Origin: Phylloscopus collybita
Lineage: Eukaryota; Chordata; Aves; Passeriformes; Phylloscopidae
Direction: 5' to 3'
DNA length: 64,000 nt
Assembly: GCA_027886175.1 (NCBI GenBank)
Contig: JAJNNQ010000024.1
Location: forward strand, 4,324,001 to 4,388,000
The notes below the pieces were generated by a model. That model was given only the letters and a program-made list of their open reading frames with translations, was not told the origin of the DNA and did no database searches. Position 1 is the first letter of the stretch. Every line of letters starts with the position of its first letter. Below are positions 14,802-23,949 of this stretch, piece after piece. The position numbers and the translations under genes are program-made.

Positions 14802-14881
14802 TACCCACAGGTCTACCCACGGATAGCGCCGGCATTTTGGCACTACCTGCGGGTAGAAGTGAGTAGCGGGTATTTGAATAC
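14802..14881. other. CpG-rich imperfect hairpin element of unknown function
   Basis: The arms tctaccc (14812-14818) and gggtaga (14851-14857) are perfect complements, and pairing continues inward to an 8-base loop at 14831-14838. Of 19 paired positions, 15 are Watson-Crick. Three more are A/C mismatches on the + strand and thus G-U pairs on the minus-strand RNA, giving 18 of 19 pairs there against 16 of 19 on the + strand. An outer stem, taccc (14802-14806) with gggta (14868-14872), and a short palindrome, gtatttgaatac (14870-14881), flank it. Several CpGs sit within about 60 bases of CpG-poor intron. Possible explanations are a structured minus-strand RNA, an exapted ancient hairpin repeat, or the microexon listed separately. 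No known family was identified. Confidence 0.6.
14811..14858 (+). CDS. EPHA6: Candidate unannotated 48-base microexon of EPHA6
   Basis: A pyrimidine-rich run ending in acccacag lies immediately upstream, and GAA followed by GTGAGT ends the segment, so both splice signals are good. The length is 48 bases (16 codons). Read in phase 0, which is the phase of the junction just before the next exon at 15287, it has no stop and encodes VYPRIAPAFWHYLRVE. Inclusion would insert 16 residues into the second FN3 domain before EHEQ without changing the frame. I know of no Eph receptor with this insert, and the residues do not look like an FN3 strand. The match to the splice rules may be chance, because the same bases form a hairpin. 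This is a hypothesis for transcript data, not a called exon. Confidence 0.2.
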
Positions 14882-15286
14882 TCCCACATCTTTATTTTAC
14901 AGCTTGGTAGTGTTTACTGGCCTCCTAGTTTGTCCATTGTGCAAAAAAAATAATGAGCTTCCATTCTAGTTGCCATTCTTCTGTGAATGTAGTCTTGTAC
15001 TAATTCATGTTGGGTTGACTACGGTTGGGTTGGTTGCTAACCCAAGTCACAAAAACATGTCTGTATGCAAGGTTAAAGACAAAAAGCCTGGAATCTAAAA
15101 GTCAAGGCCATATCATACATTCTGACTGTAGCACAGAACCAAAGTACAGAAATCCATACCTGCACCGCTTTTATAAACACATTTTACATTCATGAGAAGG
15201 ATATGGAGCTTCAGTTCTGTTTTATCATTTTTGCAAAGATTGTTCAACTCAACTTGATGTCATTTCTTCCCTCTTTTGTCCCTCAG

Positions 15287-15449
15287 GAGCATGAGCAGCT
15301 CAGCTATTCCTCCACAAGGTCCAAGGCTCCAAGTGTTATCATCACAGGTCTCAAGCCAGCCACCAAGTATATATTTCATATCAGAGTCAGGACGGCAGCA
15401 GGATACAGCGGCTATAGCCAGAAGTTTGAATTTGAAACTGGAGATGAAA
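15287..15449 (+). CDS. EPHA6: EPHA6 exon: C-terminal half of second fibronectin III domain
   Basis: This 163-base exon starts in phase 0 after the acceptor ccctcag and ends one base into a codon at gaaa before GTAAGT. It encodes 54 complete residues from EHEQLSYSS to FETGDE. The stretch GLKPATKYIFHIRVRTAAGY has the FN3 signature of the E-F loop and F-G strands: the tyrosine-corner L-x-P-x-T-x-Y, then alternating hydrophobics and the G-strand turn. The domain is membrane-proximal and extracellular and spaces the ligand-binding head from the membrane. 163 bases is the usual size for this exon in Eph genes. The preceding exon, with the first half of the domain, is upstream of the window. Reading past the donor would add SKFH and stop. 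Confidence 0.95.
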
Positions 15450-16695
15450 GTAAGTTTCACTAAAGGAAAAAAAAAAAATCCAATAGAAGTAGCATCTAAT
15501 TCTAAACCAGCGAGACATTGGGAGTTTGAATGGCTGAACCCATACCATTTGTTTATCACAAAATGATCAGTGCAATGTGATAAAAAACAAGCCTCAGGCT
15601 CAAAGTTCTGGATTTACATCACATGGAAATGTTAGCCCGATGCTGCAGCTGAAGGAATGTTCTCTTCCATAGAATTTCCTTATGGATGCTCTAAGATTCT
15701 CTGATCATTTCTTTCCCTGTAGAAGTCCTGCCTCTTGACATCTAGAAATACCCTTAGCCAAGCTTTCCCTAAGTCCAGCAGCTTCAGTTAAGCTCCCAGT
15801 GATGGACTCTTCACTCTGTAGTTGTCAGTGCTCTCAGGCTCCACAAAAAAAAAAAAAAAACCTGAAAACTTTTAAATGCATTTCCATCAACCAGTAAACA
15901 TACTAAATTTGTCATTAAGAAGCAAGAAGCTTTCCTATTCCTACAAAATATGCAGAAAGGCTTCATGTGTGATGTTCACGCTTTGAACGATTTTATATTT
16001 GTCATGTGTTGCACTCCATGTTCAAAGGAACATAGAAAAAGGTATTTGAGGCATGTATTTGAGAGAAAATGAGTGTAGTAGATACAACACTAAAGCACTC
16101 ATTAATTAAATTACTTTAATTAGCCAGTTATGTAGACCATGTTTTTCATTAGTGTTTTCGAATTCAAGTTGTTTAAGCTAATGTACAGACTCAAAACTAT
16201 GTAAGTGCTTCCAAGAGCACCCAGGGATTTGTGTTCCATTTTTATTGCTTCTTAACTTCTATTTCAAAAATCAATCAGGGATAGATTTCCAAGTGCTTAA
16301 TGCCTAATTGGACTTTTTAAAATTTTCTGGGTACTTAAGCCAATTGGCTTGAATAGGAGTTGAGCACTTGGGTGTTTTCAAGAATTTCAGTAGATCTTGT
16401 CTGTAGCTTCTGGTGCAGTAAATACAAGGCTTAATTCATATAAAAAGGAAATAGTATTTAAATCTCTATGAGGTTTCATGCTGTGAAAATGTCACTTGCC
16501 CATCTAAATCAGGACCACTGTGGCTCCAATGGCATTTCCCTCATTGGTATTGAGGGAATCTCCTGGGAGTGACTTTCCCCTTGCTCTATCCTAGCCCCAC
16601 CTCTCCTTCTCAGTGCACTGGTGCAGCATGGTGAGCTTAATTTTAACATCCTTTTTGAAAGGTGAACCCGATACTGAAATAAACTGGAAAAATAA

Positions 16696-16721
16696 GTCTG
16701 TTTATGATGCCATAAACAGAC
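16696..16721. repeat. Perfect 11-bp inverted repeat, 4-base loop
   Basis: The arms gtctgtttatg (16696-16706) and cataaacagac (16711-16721) are exact reverse complements around atgc. It lies in intron with no neighbouring element that explains it. Confidence 0.9.
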
Positions 16722-19700
16722 CTAACACAGCTTATCTCCCAATAATTCTGATTTCTTTTACTTCTGTGTCTAAGCACTTGCTGCCTAAACTAGTACATGG
16801 TTTCACATAGCTGACGAAATAGAATACTGCAATGTTTTTTTCAGTATTTCAAGATACTGACTAACATTTACACAGAGAGATTTGGGAGAGTTGTGTTGAG
16901 ATTTGGGCTGCTTGGTTCTGTCAGTACCCATAAACATTGATTTGCCCTTGCTGGCCTGCATCTGTCTTGCAAACCACTCCTAGTCCAGCTGTGTAGGGAT
17001 CTCTCTTCATCATTTACTATTCTGGCAGTGTGCAGCTCAGTTAAAAATTTTATGATTTTTTTTAATATACATTTTTCTCAATTTTCCAGAAAGATAGCAA
17101 TTAATATTAGGCCAAGGCAGAGTACTGCAGCTTCCTCCATTCCTGCTTGCTAGAAACAAGTTACTTGATGAAAATTCCACTTTTTCAATTACTTTTCAAA
17201 TAAATTTTAATTAACTCAAAAGTAGCATTTTCATGAGAAGGTTGGGTAGAATAGAGTGTTTTGAAAGTCTATGTTGTGAACAGAAAATTTATCAACCAAC
17301 ACTCCCATGAAAATAACAAGAAATATTGTAAGTCGTGTGGTTGATAAAAATCCTCCTTAATTTGCCTTAGCTTTTAACATCGTTCAGCTCTCTGCCAACT
17401 GAACATGTTACAGTGGAGAAGAATTCCCAGACCATTTGCAGGTAAACACTCAAATATTCCATTTACTCTGCTTGAATGTTGACAGAATTTCTTCATAGAT
17501 AGCAGGAAAGCAAGCAATCAAAAATTAGGGGCTTTTTTTTAATCGACTAATTATAGAAAATTAATGATTCATCAGCTGTGAGATGTGGATATCAATGTGC
17601 TAAAACATACTGTCCTTTGGCAGGACAGTCTTCTCTGATGTACTGGGTGAAAACACTACCTGTGTCACTTCAGTTATAAAGTTATAAAGGATAAAACAGA
17701 CACATCTTTACCAGGAACACTAAAATATTTTGGTGGGGTTGCTAAAAGTGATGCATGAGGGAGAGAGAAGACAAAATGTGCAGCAGTAGTGGAAGAAGTT
17801 AGTTATTAATGCTGATGTGTTTTTTGGGAAGCACCCTCACCTACTGACCCACAGACTGAGGCAGCCACAGCATGGGGAGCTCTGTTGTTGAACTCTTCTC
17901 CCTGCTGCAAAGGCAAACAAGTGGAGCATCCAAAAGAGTGAAATTTGTATTTTCTTGGTGATAGGAAATGGAGTTACCTTAGTATAGTCAGAAAAATTCT
18001 CATCAAGGAAGCAGAGTTGGACACATGGATGCTGACAGGCATTTCTCCCCCTTTCAAAGCTCAGAAGCTGCACCTGGGAAATGTGAAACCTTTCCAAAGC
18101 ACAGCGACCACCACTTGTGACTGTGTTTCTTGTTGCCATTTTATTCAGTCTCTGTTTCAGCACCTTACAGGCAAAACACTCGTAGCAAAGCTGGCAGGTT
18201 TTCATACACTCCAGCACACACACAGCTGCCACTGCTGGGGCTTTAAATTGGAGCATAAACCTCACTTGCAGCTCCTGCTTTTATCTGTCAGAATTACCAG
18301 CTATCTGAGTCACCACAAAAACACTCTGGTCCTTCCTAACAGAGAATAAAATGTGTTCTGACAATAAAAAAAACATTTGTCCTAGGGCAGAGATACTTTA
18401 ATCTCTGTTACCCTCTGTTTTTCCCCCTCTCTTCTAACCAGCTGTTTTTGGAATACCTGTTTGGATTGGTTGGTTTTGTTGTTTTGTTTTGGTTTGTTTT
18501 TAATTAATGATTCAAACTTTTTTTTTCTGTTTTATTCTTCTTTTTTTTTTTCTTTTTTTTTTCCCCTAGAGAAGTGGTTTCTTTACATTACCTCAGAGGT
18601 CTTTCTGCCCAGAGGAATGTGTAAAATATTGAACAGTTTACAGCTTTTAGGCAGTTTTCTTGCCAAAGCAGGGCTTGTTCTAAAACCAAGGATGTTCTCC
18701 TTTTCAGCCTTCCCATCATTAGGAAAAAATAATCTGAAAATGGAATGGTTGGCTTGCTCTGGAAGGGGCCTAAGGGAAAATTTCACATTATGCAGTGTGG
18801 ACTTGTGCTTTGGCTAAACAGTGGGCACATGATGATATTTAATCCAAAAGCAATGCAGACTTTGTGTACTTTAAATTATTAACAATAAAAACCTAAACAT
18901 TTTAGGAATGCTAATGAAATACCTGATTAGGTGTATTCTAAAGTTGAGGACTGTGAAAAAACAATTGGCTGAAATTTCAGTCTTGATGGATCAATAACTT
19001 TTAATTTCTTTAGTCTCAGATGGTGATTTTTGTGTATTGCCAAAAAATTCTGCTGAATTTTCATTCTTCTCCCTCTTCCCACATCCAAAAAAATCTACCT
19101 TTAACTTTTCACCCTCAAATCAGGCTTTTTTAGAGTTACCACCAAATGTGACTCCATTCTTTCCAGAACTCCAAAGCTCAAGAAAAGTGTCCTGAATGAT
19201 TGATTCCAGTGCAGGTCCACTACTGGTTTAAGCACGTGCCCTGGTTCATGCTATGCTGGAGAAGCCATCCCAAGGATTTTTAGAAAATACATTGCATTAC
19301 CAATGCAAAATGGAGATTTTTTTGTTTTGTTTTGTTTTTACAATGTTTTATGTTTTGACAATAGTAAATTGAATTCCTTGTTGGAACAAAACAAATGAGA
19401 TGACACGTTTCTCATGTTTAGAAACTTCTTGTTGGATCTCTCCCCACCTCTGCCTCATCCTGCTGTTCATTCAGTATTAGTCAGCACTGGATACCAAAGA
19501 ATGTCTCATTTTAATCTTTAAGTATTTCCTTGCTGTGTTTAATACTTTCAGCCATTTGTTATTCACATTTAATTTTTTGTCTGATTGCATTACTGTATGT
19601 GTCCAGAAAACCCAGAGACTTCACTTTTCCTCTGCATTTCCTAAACAAGAGCAGCATCCTTGTTCAGATCTCAAACTGCCTGCACAGGCTTTCCATTTAT

Positions 19701-21750
19701 CCCCTGGCCAGGAAGTGACTGTTAGGGGAAGACACTTGGAAGAAAGCTTTTCAAGTGAATAGACACCAAAAATTTGTAGAGACAGTCCCTTTTAAGGTCA
19801 CCTTTCCTTTGCCTTCTCATTTCCCCTTTGACTCGAGCCCATCAGTTCACTGGATCACAGGAACTGCACAGGAACTACGTTTTCATTTGTGAAAATGTAA
19901 AGACTGCCCTAATGACAGTTCGTGGTTTTCTCACCTAATGTTTTAAGCAGTGTTGTTTACAATGCCTTGTAAATCCCCCTGACAGCCTGTTCCTGTCTGT
20001 TAGAGCTCCAGTGCTCACTGTCCACACTTATCTGTCTTACAGCCACTCACTGTTATCAGTCTGGCTGTCTTTCTGTCACTTTTTTATCTTTCAGTCTGCT
20101 GGAGGGTCTGCTGCCTGATAGATGTCAAATTGAAGCAACCAAGGGATGTAGCTGAGAGACAGAAGTGAGCTGTCATTAGGGCTTCCAGCTCTTTTATACC
20201 AAACACACAAACTTGCAAAATGTTTTGGAGAAATTTGCTCAAAGAAAGGGCAGAGCGGAAAGATTCTCTCTGGTTTTCAGCCTCTTGCACTGTGACTAAA
20301 ACATCTGCAGCATTTCTTCCAGTGTGCCCAGTGAAGAAATGAGGAAACCTCAGGATATTTCCCTTCAGTCCAGGGGTGAGGGAAAGTGCAGCTCTACCTC
20401 CATACACTTGGATGAAGAACCTGGAGAGAAGATGAGGCAGGGCATGGATGTAAAAAGTGGATTGTAGGGGCAGAACTGACACCAGGCTGGATGCAGAAGG
20501 GATTTCTGGGCATGGTGTTAAGCAAGGGAGCTGGAATGATGCCATTAGAAATTCAGGCATCATTTCAGGCATATAACATGAGTTAAGCATGAAGAGCAAT
20601 GGCAGTGAGGAGTCTATCTGGATAATAAGCTCCTGGGTGCATATGTAATCCATGCTGCAGTTTTAAAATCACTTTGATAATCACATCACTTGCAGGTAAA
20701 ATGTGCTTGAAGAGTTTTGCCACCCAAACATTGCAGTATACTGAAACATCTTGGATAAGTTATAAATTCTCCCATTTCCTTGTCTTAGCTACTCATTTTT
20801 TTAAGTGTTTTCTTTAAGAGTCCTTATTGAAGGATGAACTTACTGATCAGACAAGTAGAGAGAATGAGACATAGTACCAGACTAAGCAGTCAGCCCAGTT
20901 AGAGGGGTGCTAAGCTCCCTTAGCTCTGCTCATGGTTTATGATCAAGTTGAGGTGCCCTGAATAGTGTAGAGACAACAAAATACTGATTTTAGCTACAGG
21001 AATGCTGGCCATGTTGTCCAACAAATGAGATTCTGGAAAAAAAATGCTGTGTACTTCTGTGATTAAATGCAGCACTCTCATATGTACACACAAAGGGAAA
21101 AAATGAGGTTGCAAGAACTTGCTTGACGTTGCAACCTGCCACAGTTGTTTTTTTAAACTGTTCTTCTGTCTTGCATAATCAAGAAATTCTGAGGAGAAAC
21201 ACAGGGTCTGGTATAGACCAGTATACACAGGAAATATAAGGAAGGGAAACCAGGAAGTGACAAAAAATATTCAAGAACATGCACAACAGAAACAATTAAA
21301 GCTCTTAGTATTTACAGCTTGAACTTTACCTTAAGAGAAAGCTGGAGAAGTGAGAAAAGAGCAGAGAGGTTGAGAGACACATGGAATTTAATTTAGAATG
21401 GCAAAATGCTGTAAAGATTCTAGGAATTGAGAGTCCCTGATTACTGTCTTCTCACTGCCTAAATAGTTTTTTGTGGAACCTTTGCCTGTGTGTGATAAGC
21501 CTGTGTATGTAGGTACTTGTGTCCTTAAATGTGTGTTGTTCACTGTGCTGTGCCTTTATTGATTTTATTGAGGGATCACTTCAAGCAAAAAGAAGTATTT
21601 CCATCATTTTGCATTACCTGCCTCTCTGCCAGTTTTTAACAAATCCACATTTTTCAATTATTCTCGTCTGTCATTTGACATTTTTTATCTGACAGGTAAA
21701 TTAAGGTCATCAGGAAGTTTCAGGCTTGAAAGCTCCTTGTAGTGATTTAA

Positions 21751-21838
21751 CTACGTGAAAAAAAAAAGAGTCTTAATGTATTTGACTCTGGGCTCTAAAA
21801 TACAAACAAGAGAAACAGAATTATCACTTTTCACGTAG
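21751..21838. repeat. Nested inverted repeat of about 88 bases
   Basis: Outer arms ctacgtgaaaa (21751-21761) and ttttcacgtag (21828-21838) are perfect 11-bp complements. Inside them a second pair, agagtc (21767-21772) and gactct (21784-21789), forms a smaller stem. The arrangement resembles a tiny terminal-inverted-repeat element or a folded intronic RNA. No transposase or target-site duplication was found. Confidence 0.65.
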
Positions 21839-22003
21839 GTACAGTCTCAGCTAAAAATCATATTGCTTGCAGGCAGAAAGAGCTTAAGTCAGTTTTGAAT
21901 TTCTCCCCTTCATTAATGGGACTGCAGGTGCTTCTTTGGACCATGGAGTCAGTCCCTACATTTGCATCAAGAAATTCCTGGGTAGTTGGCCTTGGCATTG
22001 AAT

Positions 22004-22051
22004 GTCTGTTGAAGAAAATCAACAGATTAATCAGTCTGTTGAAGAAAATCA
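22004..22051. repeat. 18-bp direct duplication, 30-base period
   Basis: The sequence gtctgttgaagaaaatca occurs at 22004-22021 and again at 22034-22051 with 12 bases between. It looks like a recent short tandem duplication. Confidence 0.85.
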
Positions 22052-23840
22052 CAGCTGAGCTCATGATTTGCTTTCCTCCTACCAAATTCACTATTTTTGA
22101 ACATATTTTTTCTTACTAAAAACAAAAGGAGAGCTGCAATTTGTCGTCTCCTTTCCACTGCAGAGATGGGCAAGAAAGATTCTTCTAGAACATCCTCTGT
22201 GTACAGCTCCAAACCGTGCCTGACTTTAATAATATTTGGCACATTTAGCACAAGTCCCACTAGTCAGAAAATGGTATTCAGTCTTTTCATTGTTACTTGT
22301 GTGGCATGATATTCATTATGCTGCATTTTTCCAACTGAACCTGAGCCTGTGGAAGGTAACACAGAGCTGGAATCCACTCCCATAACATCACTAGGTATCA
22401 TTTTAACTATACAGTCAATATTTGCTGTATCATTTATTGGATGATGTTTATATTTAACTTGTCTGACCACAGGAACTGAATGCCTTGTAATTTACTGCCT
22501 GTGCATGCTTCCATCAAATTATTTGGACAGAAACCTAATGGCAGAAATCTAAAGAGTTGGTTTTGCTGAAAATTTGACATAAGCTACTCTTGTTTTTATT
22601 TGCTTTGCTACTCTTACAGAGCTGGTTTACACTGAGAGTTTTTAAGCCACACACAGCATTGGTCAGAAGCCAAATGCTTTTTTAGGAAGCAGCATTTTAT
22701 GAAGCTTTGGATAGCAATGTGTGCATTGCATTGTGCTTCATCAGCTGCAAAGTGAGAGAATATCACCTGCTGAGCTTTCTAGACAGCAGCCTAGGTGATT
22801 TCCCTAAGCTTTAATCACCTGATGCCTAAAGAAAGCTGAAGATTTTGCTTATTGAACAGTTTGCAATTTTACCAAATCAAAATTGCTTCCCTGATGTAAA
22901 AATTATTCCCTTTTCTGTATTTACTCCTGTTTTCAGAAGTCATTCAATAGAATTATTTATTCTTCTTTCAAAATAGTGTTTTATTTCCCATGGAAATAGT
23001 AAGAGTTGGGTAAATGTCATGTGGTGTAAATGTTCAAGTGTAACAGAGTTTAACAAATAAAACTTTGGAGTCATAAGATAGGAGACAGAGAAAAAAACAT
23101 GAGCCTAATTCTTTCTCTGCTCTGTAGTATTTGGACAATGAGGACCACCTGGACTGTAAGTAGGTAAATTCTCAATGTGAAGATTTAATATTATACACAA
23201 CAAATTAACAAAACTAGGAAGTGTCCAGTGACTGGATGATTTCAAGTGATTTTTTTTTTAACTCCTAAACATCCTACAAAAAGCAGAGGGAAAAATAAGA
23301 GGCATAAGAATTTTTTTTTTTTTGTCAAAAAGCACGTTATGATTAACTATATGTATTTTGTGACAATGAAATTGAACACCAAACATGCTGAAGAATGTGT
23401 GAAGCTGCATTAGGTGTGGGGCTTTTGCTTTGCTTCCTCCTGAACCCAGTTTAGTATCTTCACATACTCAGCACTGCTGCCGCCTTCACTGGGACAGGGG
23501 ACTTCTGAATTAGGTGCAGGATTAAGATAAATATATAAAGCTAAGGAAGAAAATACAGTTTTGTGTCCAAAATCCTGTCATATTCAAACTTCAGTATCTG
23601 ATAGTAACAAATCCTCCTTTTATAAACCTGCAAACATCTTCTCCCCTCCATCCTAGTTGGGACATGGATTGTGGTTTCTCACTTCACAGACACATTTGCA
23701 TCCAATGCCCTTGCTAAGCACCGAGGAAACCATTAAAAACAAATTGCAACATTTGACCATTGAAATTATTTCAGCCATTCTGCAAAATCCATGAGTGATG
23801 GATGGAGCATCAGCCTATTTTCTCTGTGCTTTTCTTTCAG

Positions 23841-23949
23841 CTTCTGATATGGCTGCAGAGCAGGGACAGATTCTTGTCATTGCCACTGCTGCTGTTGGTG
23901 GATTCACTCTCCTGGTCATCCTCACTTTGTTCTTCCTCATCACTGGCAG
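23841..23949 (+). CDS. EPHA6: EPHA6 exon: transmembrane segment
   Basis: This 109-base exon completes the codon begun in the FN3 exon (Thr) and ends two bases into Arg. It encodes SDMAAEQGQ, then 24 hydrophobic residues (23870-23941) beginning ILVIATAAVGGF and ending TLFFLI, then TG. The helix contains a small-residue patch (A-T-A-A-V-G-G) of the kind that packs transmembrane dimers of Eph receptors. Positive charge begins in the next exon, fixing a type I orientation. The acceptor is ttttctttcag and the donor GTAATT. If the intron were retained, the frame would stop at once (G-R-stop), leaving a membrane-anchored receptor without kinase. Confidence 0.96.

Larger units (their letters stand above)
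1..15286 (+). other. Upstream intron (presumed), 3' part
   Basis: No exon of EPHA6 or of another gene was recognised here. The expected preceding FN3 exon, whose end should read like YYEK before EHEQ, was not seen. Contents worth noting are a 14-bp perfect inverted repeat at 2136-2166, an A17 run near 5707, a G/T-rich tract at 6788-6862, T runs near 7411 and 8120, a minus-strand open frame of 198 codons at 11978-12574, a 13-bp direct repeat at 14556-14584, a CpG-rich hairpin at 14802-14881 and a small stem-loop at 15025-15045. The region ends in a good acceptor: the pyrimidine-rich stretch tcttccctcttttgtccctcag just before 15287. Confidence 0.75.
15450..23840 (+). other. EPHA6 intron, 8.4 kb
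   Basis: It has a GTAAGT donor and the acceptor ttttctttcag. No gene was recognised. It holds an A17 run at 15844, an 11-bp inverted repeat at 16696-16721, an 8-bp stem near 17609-17629 (actgtcct and aggacagt), a T-rich tract with a strong unpaired acceptor ending at 18569, an AT-rich nested inverted repeat at 21751-21838, and an 18-bp direct duplication at 22004-22051. A minus-strand frame of 189 codons at 20084-20653 shows no known domain. Confidence 0.9.

Noticed and set aside
15018..15045. ggttgggttgg as a minus-strand CR1 tail
   Set aside because: The rest of the CR1 3' consensus is missing, and the sequence is better explained as one arm of a local stem-loop.
20084..20653. Minus-strand open frame of 189 codons
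   Set aside because: No domain, codon pattern or homology is recognisable. The length is within what chance gives in 64 kb, and it lies inside an EPHA6 intron.
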